Assembly: GCF_030409555.1 (NCBI RefSeq)
Contig: NZ_JAUFPU010000008.1
Coordinates: 484,460-548,459 of the forward strand
DNA length: 64,000 bases
Direction of reading: 5' to 3'
Origin: Chitinimonas viridis
GTDB lineage: Bacteria > Pseudomonadota > Gammaproteobacteria > Burkholderiales > Chitinimonadaceae
In this document: positions 34,696 through 42,329 of the stretch, one piece after another
How positions within the stretch are numbered: the stretch's first letter is position 1
How the letters are laid out: every line of letters starts with the position of its first letter
The notes under the pieces: generated by a model
The model's database searches: none
Told to the model about the DNA's origin: nothing
The model's input: the letters and a program-made list of their open reading frames with translations, nothing else
Program-made: the position numbers and the translations under genes

Positions 34696-35627
34696 GTGCA
34701 TCTGGTCAAGAGGAGCGCGGCTTGCAGATGCCGATTGGGGCGGTCGAAAAGGAAACCAGGGTATCCAAGGAGCTGCTGCGGATGTGGGAGCGGCGCTATG
34801 GCTTCCCTTTGCCCGACCGCGATGAGAGTGGTGATCGGGTCTACAGCCGCGAGACGGTGGAGAAGCTCAAGCTGATACGCCTGTTGATAGACCGGGGATA
34901 CCGCCCCGGCCGCTTGATGAATATGCAGCTGGCGGCCTTGCGAGACTTGCAGGCAGGTTCGCCACGGCAGGGGGTGCCGGTGGCTACGTCCCTGCCCGTG
35001 GGGCCGGGGGATGAGTTGGTTGCCCTGCTGCAGCAGAACGATGTGAACGGGATGCGGCGCTGGTTGAGCCAGCAGCTGATAGACCATGGCTTGCGCAGGT
35101 TTGTGACGGTCAGCCTGCAGCATGCCAACCAGGCTGTTGGTGCGGCATGGCAGCGAGGAGAGTTGGCCATCCATGCTGAACACCTCTACACCGAGCAAGT
35201 ACAGATGATGCTGCGCCAGGCGCTGCTGCAACTGTATCCGATGGGGCAGGCACCTCGCGTCTTGGTGACCACGATGCCGGATGAGCCGCATCAGCTTGGT
35301 ATGCTGATGGCGGAGGTCATGCTCTGGCTGGAGGGGTGCACCATACTGGCCATGGGCACCGAACTGCCGCTGGCAGATATAGCCGCTGCGGCCATTGCCC
35401 ACAAAGTGGATGTGGTGGCCTTGTCCTTCAGTGCTGCCTATGGTGAGCAGGCGGCACGCCAGATGCTGAATAGCCTGGCTGGCCGGCTGCCTGATGGCAT
35501 GCAGATTTGGGCAGGGGGCAGTGGTGTGCGCCCAGACGACGGGCTGGCCAGCAGCATTCGTATCGTGGCCAGCCTGGACCAGATAGGTGCTGTGGCCAAG
35601 GCGTGGCGTACGGGACGATCCCTGTAG
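34692..35627 (+). CDS. B12-binding MerR-family regulator, CarH/LitR-type photoreceptor
   Basis: 311 residues. Residues 14-80 are a MerR winged HTH (IGAVEKETRVSKELLRMWER, RRYGFPLPDR). Residues about 105-185 are the helical cap domain with W153, E163 and H164 forming the Wx9EH motif of adenosylcobalamin photoreceptors. Residues 187-305 are a Rossmann B12-binding domain with the lower axial ligand H200 in DEPHQLG. In CarH/LitR the AdoCbl-bound tetramer represses in the dark, and light breaks the Co-C bond and releases DNA. Last gene of the operon, so autoregulation is expected. The stop codon adjoins a dispersed palindromic element. Confidence 0.9.
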   Translation: MSASGQEERGLQMPIGAVEKETRVSKELLRMWERRYGFPLPDRDESGDRVYSRETVEKLKLIRLLIDRGYRPGRLMNMQLAALRDLQAGSPRQGVPVATSLPVGPGDELVALLQQNDVNGMRRWLSQQLIDHGLRRFVTVSLQHANQAVGAAWQRGELAIHAEHLYTEQVQMMLRQALLQLYPMGQAPRVLVTTMPDEPHQLGMLMAEVMLWLEGCTILAMGTELPLADIAAAAIAHKVDVVALSFSAAYGEQAARQMLNSLAGRLPDGMQIWAGGSGVRPDDGLASSIRIVASLDQIGAVAKAWRTGRSL

Positions 35628-35765
35628 AGCGGCTAACAAAACCCTTCTGGCGTGGTGTGCGAGCTTGCCGTATCCACGTACTGTCAGCTGCGCGCGCCTG
35701 CTGCGCGCGCCATCGCTCGCATGCCTAGCCAGAACCGCTACGCTGGGTTTGGGTAGCCGCTCTTA
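35626..35765 (+). repeat. Dispersed palindromic element, copy 2 (MITE-like)
   Basis: About 140 bp starting in the stop codon of the B12-MerR gene. The terminal inverted repeats are AGCGGCTAACAAAACCC at the left and GGGTTTGGGTAGCCGCT at the right. Inner pairs TTCTGGC/GCCAGAA and TGCGAGC/GCTCGCA and the central GCGCGCGCC-loop-GCGCGCGC make one long hairpin. The sequence is collinear with copy 1. It lies between the convergent operon and mltA genes, where it may serve as a two-way terminator. Confidence 0.82.
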
Positions 35766-35816
35766 GCGGCTTGGTTTGAGGCGAGGGCTTGAGCCTGGCA
35801 TTCAGCCCCTTGCGCT

Positions 35817-37013
35817 CTATCCCCCGGCGGGTAAAGCCAGCGCCTTGGGCCACAGCAGCCACACTTGTCCCTGCTGTTTCATGCGTCCTGCCAGTTGGCC
35901 GGCATCATGGCCATAACCCCAGAAGAAGTCTGCACGTATGGGGCCGCGTATGGCGCCACCGGTGTCCTGGGCTTGCATCAGTCGGGCAAGCGGCTTGCTG
36001 TCGTTGGGCCAGGTGGTGGCGAGATAGATGGGGCTGCCCAGCGGGACGAACTTGGGGTCTACCGCCACGCTGCCGCCGTCCGTCAGTGGGACGTTCAGCG
36101 CACCAATGGGGCCGCCATCTGCGTTGGCCAGGAGGCGGAAGAAAACGAAGCTGGGATTGGTATCGAGCAATTCCTTCAATCGTAGCGGGTTGGCCCTTGC
36201 CCAGGCTTGAATGCCCTGCATGGAAGCCTCGTGCGATTTCAGTTCTCCCTGGTCTATCAGCCAGCGGCCTATCGACTTATAGGGATGTCCGTTCTGATCG
36301 GCATAGCCCACCCGTATGATGCTGCCATCCTCCAGTTTGATACGGCCGGAGCCTTGTATCTGCAGGAAGAAGGCTTCAATGGGATCATCTGCCCAGGCCA
36401 ATGCCAGGCCGGCTGTCGGTGCCTTGCCGGCATCGATATCACTACGGCTCCAATAGGGTACGACCTTGCGGCCATCCAGCCGGCCACGCAGGCGCATGCC
36501 CTTCAGCTCGGGATAGAGTTCGCCCATGTCTATGGTCAGGAGATCATCGGGTACGCCATGGATGGGGGCGCTGCCCGGCTTGGCTTGCCTGCTACCCGCC
36601 AGCAGGGGTTCGTAGTAACCGGTGATCAGGCCGCTCTGGCTACCGTCACTGCTTTCCACTCGCCACGGCTGGAAGTGCCGCTCATAGAAACTCCGTACCG
36701 TTGCATCATCACGCGGATTGAGGGTCTGTGCCTCGCTGCAGATTTCTTTCCAGCCGGTACGGTTGGCCAGCCGCTTGCAGGAATTGAGCCAGGCGGGCCA
36801 GTTCTCCAGCAATCTGTCGCCAGGCCAGCCGGGCAAAACGGACCAATCTGCAGGCTGATAGCGGGCGATGATGGGCGCGGGCTTGCTGGTAGCCTCGGGG
36901 CACTGGCAGTCGACAGACTTGGTCGGTGTGGCGGTGACGGTTGGTGCGGGCGCTTGGGTGGCACAGCCAGCCAGCAAGGCTATCAGGCAGGAAACAGTAA
37001 GGAGGCGGCGCAT
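35817..37013 (-). CDS. mltA: Membrane-bound lytic murein transglycosylase A
   Basis: A 398-residue outer-membrane lipoprotein that cleaves peptidoglycan glycan strands to 1,6-anhydro products. Lipobox LLAGC with Cys17, then the MltA domain (LITGYYEPLLAGSRQA, FFLQIQGSGRIKLEDGSIIR, GYADQNGHPYKSIGRWLIDQ) and the C-terminal 3D domain with the catalytic aspartate region AQDTGGAIRGPIRADFFWG. The length is in the normal range. The stop faces the dispersed palindromic element. Confidence 0.94.
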   Translation of the reverse strand: MRRLLTVSCLIALLAGCATQAPAPTVTATPTKSVDCQCPEATSKPAPIIARYQPADWSVLPGWPGDRLLENWPAWLNSCKRLANRTGWKEICSEAQTLNPRDDATVRSFYERHFQPWRVESSDGSQSGLITGYYEPLLAGSRQAKPGSAPIHGVPDDLLTIDMGELYPELKGMRLRGRLDGRKVVPYWSRSDIDAGKAPTAGLALAWADDPIEAFFLQIQGSGRIKLEDGSIIRVGYADQNGHPYKSIGRWLIDQGELKSHEASMQGIQAWARANPLRLKELLDTNPSFVFFRLLANADGGPIGALNVPLTDGGSVAVDPKFVPLGSPIYLATTWPNDSKPLARLMQAQDTGGAIRGPIRADFFWGYGHDAGQLAGRMKQQGQVWLLWPKALALPAGG

Positions 37014-37131
37014 GGCGAGTCGCGTTCTGGACAGGGGTTTGAGCTTACCGCAACTGGCCGGGTTATAGGGTACTTAAGCGCCACTAACCGGCACGCAAGA
37101 TTGGTGCGGGCGTGCTGTGGCACGGCAATGA

Positions 37132-37157
37132 AAACAGGGTGCCGAGGCACCCTGTTT
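37132..37157 (-). terminator. Terminator downstream of the porin and repeat array
   Basis: AAACAGGGTGCC (37132-37143) pairs perfectly over 12 bp with GGCACCCTGTTT (37146-37157). On the minus strand it is followed by TTCATT, and no other gene ends here. It probably closes the porin transcript about 585 nt after the stop, which would leave the 168-bp repeats in the 3' UTR. Confidence 0.65.
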
Positions 37158-37225
37158 GCTGTTTTCGTTGAAAGCTGAGGTTCATCGGCTCTGAAGCCAA
37201 TTCAAGACAACTAACAAGTGCCCGC

Positions 37226-37740
37226 GAGGCTCCCTCCACGCACCGTGCAACGTGGACTTTCGTCGCGGCGGCGAGGGCGGGGGAGTGGAATCAATCAGGG
37301 AAGAGCCTACTGATTCAGGCTGCATTGGCGTCTAGCGCCAGGGTTGCCCAGGCGCCAGCGCAGTACGTCATCAACTATCCAAGACTTGAATCAATAACAG
37401 GCTCGACAACGAGCACCCTCGAGGCTCCCTCGCTGCGGCGAGGGCGGGGGGAGTGGAATCAATCAGGGAAGAGCCTACTGATTCAGGATGCATTGACGTC
37501 TAGCGCCAGGGTTGCCCTGGCGCCAGCGCAGTACGTCATCAACTATCCAAGACTTGAATCAATAACAGGCTCGACAACGAGCACCTTCGAGGCTCCCTCG
37601 CGGCGGCGAGGGCGGGGGGAGTGGAATCAATCAGGGAAGAGCCTACTGATTCAGGATGCATTGACGTCTAGCGCCAGGGTTGCCCTGGCGCCAGCGCAGT
37701 ACGTCATCAACTATCCAAGACTTGAGTTGATGACAGGCTC
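37226..37740. repeat. Tandem array of 168-bp repeats
   Basis: Three units. A (37226-37420) is degenerate, with about 27 extra bases near its start; B is 37421-37588; C is 37589-37740, ending one base before the porin stop codon. B and C differ at only a few positions. Each unit holds the exact hairpin GCGCCAGGG-TTG-CCCTGGCGC (one mismatch in A), and B and C also have CCCTCGC-4 nt-GCGAGGG; GAATCA and TGATTC flank a further stem. 168 is a multiple of three, so one plus-strand frame stays open through all units, but no start signal supports coding. Confidence 0.9.
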
Positions 37741-37741
37741 T

Positions 37742-39382
37742 TTAGAAGTTGTGGTTGATGCCGACCTGGAAGCTGGTCGGATCGGCACCGCGGGAGGTGT
37801 ACTGCGCGCTCTGGATATCACCATTGGGGTGAGCCGCACCGCTAACATAGAAGTTGTAGGCCGCTTCGCTTTCGTTGGCGACCTTGGCTGCTGTGGCGAA
37901 CAGATTGGTGCGGGGGCTCAGTGTCACGATACCGGTCAGCTGGGCGTAGCGGGCACCCGAGTTGGCCTGCTTGGCACCGTGCATTTCGGCATCCAGGGCC
38001 TGGGCGTAGGTGGCGATCAGCTCGATCTTGGGGGTGACCTTATGGCTACCGGACAGTACCCAGGCGTCGCGTACATTGTCGCCATAACCCAGCGCGCCGT
38101 TGTATTTGTTGACCTGGCGCTCGAACACCAAACCGGCGCGCGTTTCTGGGCTGAAGTACATGCCGTAGGCGGCCTTGATGCCGTACGCACTATCGAGAGC
38201 GCCACCCATGGAGTACGGGTCGTTGTCGCGCATCATGGACAAGCTGGCGAAAACGCCCTTGTTCATGTAGTGGAAGGTCAGCTCTGCGCCCCAGGAGTTG
38301 AGCTTGCGCTGGGCGGCCGAATTGGTCAGGGTCTTGTCCAGTGCGTACTCGACACCCAGTTCGTCCTTGTTTTCACGCGTGTGGACGGCACCCAGCACGG
38401 TCAGGCCGTTCATGGCTGGGCTGCGGTACTGCACCACGTTGTTGTAGCGGTGGCCGACGAAGTAAAAGCCGTTCTGCACGGTGTAGGCACGGGCTTGATT
38501 CAACACCTGGGTGTTGAGTGCGCTACCTGGGGTAAATACCTGGGTCGCGGCCGTGCCCAGTGCGGCCTGCAGCGAAGCGCCGGCTTGAACTGGGTTGACG
38601 CCGGAAGCAATCAGGGCGCTGGCGATCTGCGGGTTGCTCAGCAGTGCTTGAACACCACCGCCAGCCTGAGCCAGGATTTGCGCCGGGGTCAGGCCCTGTG
38701 CATAGGCTGCGCCTATGCCATTGCCCAGTGTTGCGGCAATGGTGGCGTTGACCGGCGTGCTTTTGCCGATGGCAGCATCGACGATAGGGGCCAGGGTGGT
38801 GCTGAAAGTACGCTGGGCCACCACGGTATCGTTGGCGCCTACGGCCAGCGACAGCTGGTTGCTACCCAGTACGGCCAGGGCGGTGGTGTTGAGGCCAGTA
38901 CGCAGCAGGTGCAGTTCGTTCGGCACATGCTTTTCGTAGTACATGTCCATCCGGCCCATCTGGATTTGGCCCCAGGAGCCCCGCAAACCGACAAAGGACG
39001 GGCGGTTGGCAAAGCGCGACGTACCGGTATGCGGTGACGTGATCGCGGCATAGCGGTTGTCTTGTGGTCCCAGGGCGGTGATCTTGCCCACGGTGGAGCA
39101 GCCACCGAAGCCGCAGCCGTCATCGGGCTTGATCTGGGTTTCGATCTGGAAGTAGGCGGTCAGATCGTCATTGATCTCCTCACTGCCACGGAAGCCAAGG
39201 GTGGAGGCACCGTCGGTAACCCGCATGCGGCGCTCGATATTCTGGTTGGCCAGGGTGGCGCCGGTTGCCGCAATGCTTTCGACGCCTAGCGTCATCTTGC
39301 CATAGACGGTAACGGGTTCTGCCGCTTGTGCCGAAGCGGCAAAAGCGCTGGCAAGGGCGAGTGCAAGCAGACTGCGTTGCAT
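37742..39382 (-). CDS. General porin (Gram-negative porin_4 type) with a large Ala-rich insertion
   Basis: A 546-residue outer-membrane beta barrel. Signal peptide 1-21 (LASAFAASAQAAEPVTVYGK), then the family pattern VTDGASTLGFRGSEEINDDL, AYFQIETQ, FVGLRGSWGQIQMGRMDMYY and a C-terminal aromatic residue (FQVGINHNF) needed for BAM insertion. Usual betaproteobacterial porins have about 350-400 residues. The excess is mainly residues about 165-300, an Ala/Gly/Thr-rich stretch (for example TIAATLGNGIGAAYAQGLTP, LSNPQIASALIASGVNPVQA) that probably forms an extended loop. The start at 39382 puts the signal peptide first. Confidence 0.9.
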   Translation of the reverse strand: MQRSLLALALASAFAASAQAAEPVTVYGKMTLGVESIAATGATLANQNIERRMRVTDGASTLGFRGSEEINDDLTAYFQIETQIKPDDGCGFGGCSTVGKITALGPQDNRYAAITSPHTGTSRFANRPSFVGLRGSWGQIQMGRMDMYYEKHVPNELHLLRTGLNTTALAVLGSNQLSLAVGANDTVVAQRTFSTTLAPIVDAAIGKSTPVNATIAATLGNGIGAAYAQGLTPAQILAQAGGGVQALLSNPQIASALIASGVNPVQAGASLQAALGTAATQVFTPGSALNTQVLNQARAYTVQNGFYFVGHRYNNVVQYRSPAMNGLTVLGAVHTRENKDELGVEYALDKTLTNSAAQRKLNSWGAELTFHYMNKGVFASLSMMRDNDPYSMGGALDSAYGIKAAYGMYFSPETRAGLVFERQVNKYNGALGYGDNVRDAWVLSGSHKVTPKIELIATYAQALDAEMHGAKQANSGARYAQLTGIVTLSPRTNLFATAAKVANESEAAYNFYVSGAAHPNGDIQSAQYTSRGADPTSFQVGINHNF

Positions 39383-39765
39383 GGTGTTCTCCACGTAATT
39401 CATCAGAGTAGACTGAGGGTAGTTTGAATATTTACTCTCGATTGTCTCAAGCCGAGCGCTTGCTCAGCAAGCTGCTTGTCATATTGTTGCTAAAGCGCTG
39501 CAATACTCTTTTGTAGTGCATTGAATCAAAAAGAAATAGCTGTTCTGTGAAGTTGTCCGTCTGCTGCAGTGCCTTGCCTCCACCCGCAAGCGGTATCTGT
39601 GCGGATGCCTGGGGTTACGCCTGATGAAGCAGCACGTCAGCCTGGGGCTGCCTCGGACTTGGGCGAGGAGGGGGTGGATATACGCGAGGCCAGCCTGGCG
39701 CGGGCCTTTCGCATTTTTGCGCTGGGCGGGCTATAAAGAATGCAGGCTAATGCACGGGGGTGGCA
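39383..39765. other. Porin-GAF divergent intergenic region
   Basis: About 380 bp. The porin-proximal half is AT-rich (several AATATT and TTGAGA-like elements on the minus strand) and should hold the porin promoter and possible regulator sites, but no -35/-10 pair with good spacing stood out. The distal half is GC-rich; TATAAA at about 39732 could be the -10 of the GAF gene. No gene is supported here. Confidence 0.3.
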
Positions 39766-40269
39766 ATGCACGATACCAATCTGCTCAAGAACCTGTACAC
39801 GTTGCTGAATGAAGGCAAGCTGGATAGAGCTAAGTTCTTCCAGATGCTGGCGCGCGTGGTGGTGCAGGAGGTGGGCTGCAGCCGTGGTAGTTTCTGGTTC
39901 TATGATGGCGCTTTGCAGGACAAGATCATCTGCGAGAGCCTGTATGACGCCAGCGACAACCAGTGGAGCAACGGCATGGTCCTGAGCGAGGACGACTATG
40001 CGCCATATTTTGAGACCATGCGCGATATGCGCATGATAGTCGCTGGCGATGCACGCCAGCATGCTGCAACCAGTTGCTTCAACGAGGGCTATTTTGAGCC
40101 CTTGAATATCTATTCGCTACTGGATGTAGGTATTGAGATGGATGGCAGCCAGATCGGCATCGTCTGCTGCGAGCAGACGGTGGAGATCAAGGAATGGACA
40201 CAGACCGATGTGCAGTATCTCAAGCAGGTGGTGGCCATGGTGAGTCTGGCGCTTAAAAAGCTGGGCTGA
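39766..40269 (+). CDS. GAF-domain protein
   Basis: 167 residues that form one GAF-like domain: an N-terminal helix (NLYTLLNEGKLDRAKFFQML), a sheet with GCSRGSFWFYDGALQDKIIC, and VGIEMDGSQIGIVCCEQTVE followed by the closing helix WTQTDVQYLKQVVAMVSLAL. No output domain, membrane helix or signal peptide. Stand-alone GAF proteins bind small ligands or act as partner subunits of two-component or cyclic-di-GMP enzymes; nothing here names the ligand. ATG 39766 is chosen after GGGGGTGG. A clean terminator follows. Confidence 0.75.
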   Translation: MHDTNLLKNLYTLLNEGKLDRAKFFQMLARVVVQEVGCSRGSFWFYDGALQDKIICESLYDASDNQWSNGMVLSEDDYAPYFETMRDMRMIVAGDARQHAATSCFNEGYFEPLNIYSLLDVGIEMDGSQIGIVCCEQTVEIKEWTQTDVQYLKQVVAMVSLALKKLG

Positions 40270-40293
40270 TAGGCTCCGCCCCTGTTGTTGGCT

Positions 40294-40320
40294 ACGCCGC
40301 CTCTGGGCGGCGTTTGTTTT
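40294..40320 (+). terminator. Terminator of the GAF gene
   Basis: ACGCCGCC (40294-40301), loop TCTG, GGCGGCGT (40306-40313), then TTGTTTT. A canonical rho-independent terminator. Confidence 0.85.
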
Positions 40321-40364
40321 GCCGGTGCTGCCGGCCTTGCTTAACCTCGCTGTTTTCCTCGCTA

Positions 40365-41585
40365 ATGCAAAAGAATCTCACTCGCCTTGGTGGTGGCCTG
40401 CTGGCTGCCTTGTTGTTGTCTCCCGCACAGGCTGCGGGTATTGCCACCTGGAACCTGGCCTGGTTGCTGGATCAGGCCAGCCATAGCCGCTGGGTTGCCG
40501 CCTGCAACAGCGTGCAATGGCGTACAGCCAGAGAGCTGGAACAGGAGGGTAAAGCCATGCCCGCATCCTTGCAGGGGCTGCCGTACTGCGATGTACACAA
40601 TGGCCTGGAATATGGCCGCGAAGCCAAGTGCAAGGCGGAACTGGGCGAGGTGTACTACCAGCGTCCCAACCAGCAGGCCTCTTCCTGCCGGGTAGCGCCC
40701 GACCTGGCGGACTGGAAGCAGTACGAGCGCAAGCTGCAAGGCCTGCGCGAGGGATTTGCGGCACTGGACAAGGCCGGCGTGACCTTGGTAGCGCTGCAGG
40801 AAGTCAGCAACGATGCTGCCGTGCAAGCCATCCTGCCTGAGGGCTGGAAGGTTCGGACCACGGCGGACATGCCCGGCGTGCCTGCCATGCCGCAGCAGAT
40901 AGGGGTGGCATGGAAACCGGCCGGCATCAAGCTGGATGTGGCATCGATCAAGCCGTTGCTGGAATTGACCCTTGAAGGTGAGCGGCCGCTGCGGCCAGGC
41001 CTGACTTTTAGCGCCAAGCTCAATGGTAAGGCTACGGGTTTCCTGCTGGTGCACCTCAAGGCCGGTTGCCGGTCGCAGCCCATGGATCAGACCCGCGGGC
41101 AAACGCCAAACCAGGCGTGCAGCGCCCTTGCAGAGCAGACCACCTTGCTGGAACAGTGGATAGACCAGCGTGCGGGCAAGCGCTTTGTGGTGATGGGCGA
41201 CTTCAACCGTAGCCTGTTGCGGGAGCGGGATAGCTACGGCACCAAGCCGCTGGCGCAGTTTGGCGCGCGTGAAAATGCGGTTGTCTCGGCCATGCTGCCG
41301 GAGTGGAACGACAACCAGCCTGAGGGCAGCACCGTCGTGGTGCTGGATCACCTGCGCAAAGAGGGTGAAGGTGGCGACGGGCTGGTGGCGGGTAGTTGGC
41401 ACTGTGGTTACACCAAGGGCATAGACCATGTGGTCATCAGCGGCGCACTGGCGGCCGACCTGGGCGATGGCGAGCGCATTGTTCGGCCTATGGGCTTTAC
41501 ACTGGATGGCAAGCCTCTGGCAGTGCGTGATCCTTCTGTGGTGGCGCCGTCCGATCACTGTGCCCGCTATGTAAGCCTGGACTGA
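40365..41585 (+). CDS. Secreted endonuclease/exonuclease/phosphatase-family protein
   Basis: A 406-residue protein with a signal peptide (about 1-22, LLAALLLSPAQAAG) and the EEP (DNase I-like) fold. The metal-binding start is GIATWNLAWLLD, then LVALQEVSND (catalytic Glu), VVMGDFNRSLL, KGIDHVVIS and the catalytic pair PSDHCARY at the C terminus. About ten cysteines in the exported part suggest disulfide bonds. Likely an extracellular or periplasmic nuclease or phosphodiesterase; nucleic acid versus lipid substrate cannot be told apart. The in-frame extension to 40314 was dropped because it crosses the upstream terminator. Confidence 0.82.
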   Translation: MQKNLTRLGGGLLAALLLSPAQAAGIATWNLAWLLDQASHSRWVAACNSVQWRTARELEQEGKAMPASLQGLPYCDVHNGLEYGREAKCKAELGEVYYQRPNQQASSCRVAPDLADWKQYERKLQGLREGFAALDKAGVTLVALQEVSNDAAVQAILPEGWKVRTTADMPGVPAMPQQIGVAWKPAGIKLDVASIKPLLELTLEGERPLRPGLTFSAKLNGKATGFLLVHLKAGCRSQPMDQTRGQTPNQACSALAEQTTLLEQWIDQRAGKRFVVMGDFNRSLLRERDSYGTKPLAQFGARENAVVSAMLPEWNDNQPEGSTVVVLDHLRKEGEGGDGLVAGSWHCGYTKGIDHVVISGALAADLGDGERIVRPMGFTLDGKPLAVRDPSVVAPSDHCARYVSLD

Positions 41586-41596
41586 CAATCAACCCT

Positions 41597-41641
41597 GGGC
41601 CGGTACCTGCGCTGACTTGAGCGGGCACCGGCCCCGTTTTT
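41597..41641 (+). terminator. Terminator of the nuclease gene
   Basis: GGGCCGGT (41597-41604) pairs with ACCGGCCC (41627-41634) across a 22-base region that can itself pair partly, followed by CGTTTTT. Confidence 0.75.
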
Positions 41642-41657
41642 AGCGACGCAAGCGTAC

Positions 41658-41687
41658 TTGATAAATGAACGAATGTTCGTTCATAAT
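41658..41687 (+). promoter_or_regulatory. TetR-type palindromic operator inside its promoter
   Basis: ATGAACGAA (41665-41673), centre TG, TTCGTTCAT (41676-41684) is a perfect 9-bp inverted repeat. It fills the spacer between a -35-like TTGATA (41658-41663) and a -10-like CATAAT (41682-41687), 18 bp apart. The TetR-family gene starts at 41709. Binding here would block RNA polymerase, so autorepression is the natural reading. Confidence 0.75.
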
Positions 41688-41708
41688 TTGATGAGGGGGC
41701 CATCAAGC

Positions 41709-42329
41709 ATGAGTACAAAACAAAAACTGCCGCGCTCGGACAAGACCGAACTACGGCGTTTGCACATATTGGACGCTGCACTGACCTGCTTTATCCAGCA
41801 GGGCTTTCACCAGACCAGCATGCGCGACATCGCCATGGCAGCCGGGGTCAGCCTGGGCAATCTGTATAACCACTTCAGCGGCAAGGAGGCCTTGATCATT
41901 GAGATTGCGGCGCTGGAAGCCGCCGAGTTGCAACTGTTGATCGAAGGCTTGAGAACAGAGCCCGACGCTATTGCCGCACTGGACGTATTTGTACGGCGTT
42001 ACCTTGCCAATAGCATGCAGCAAGAGACCGTGGTGCTGACCATAGAGGTCATGGCCGAGGCCGTGCGTAATCCTCCGGTGGCGCAGCACTTTGCCGAAAA
42101 CCGCCGCTATCTGGCCGCCGCCCTGGCGCATGTGCTGCAGCGTGCCGCCGATACGGGCAGTGCGCCTGGTATCTGGCAGGCGGCGGAGGCTGCCGAGGCA
42201 GTGCTGGATATCATAGAGGGTGCGGCTTTTCGTACGGTGCTGCTGCCAGCCACAGCCGCGCCTGCCACGGTGGAAACGGTGTTGCGCACCGTGCAGGCGC
42301 TGTTGGGAGTAAGGAGCCGGCATGCGTGA
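41709..42329 (+). CDS. TetR-family transcriptional regulator
   Basis: A 206-residue repressor. The N-terminal HTH (about 15-60) reads ILDAALTCFIQQGFHQTSMR and DIAMAAGVSLGNLYNHFSGK, textbook TetR. The rest is an all-helical ligand domain. The ATG at 41709 follows GGGGGCC; a longer frame runs through the operator and is not used. The stop overlaps the DUF418 gene by 8 bp, so the two are co-expressed and the membrane protein is the likely regulated partner. Confidence 0.9.
   Translation: MSTKQKLPRSDKTELRRLHILDAALTCFIQQGFHQTSMRDIAMAAGVSLGNLYNHFSGKEALIIEIAALEAAELQLLIEGLRTEPDAIAALDVFVRRYLANSMQQETVVLTIEVMAEAVRNPPVAQHFAENRRYLAAALAHVLQRAADTGSAPGIWQAAEAAEAVLDIIEGAAFRTVLLPATAAPATVETVLRTVQALLGVRSRHA

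Noticed and set aside
37226..37740. CRISPR array
   Set aside because: Units are 168 bp, directly adjacent and without unique spacers. No cas genes are present.
37325..39037. A long plus-strand frame encoding repeated 56-residue units, then antisense to the porin
   Set aside because: The repeat period is a multiple of three, so absence of stops in one unit keeps the frame open. The rest mirrors the porin codons. No ribosome binding site or recognisable domain.
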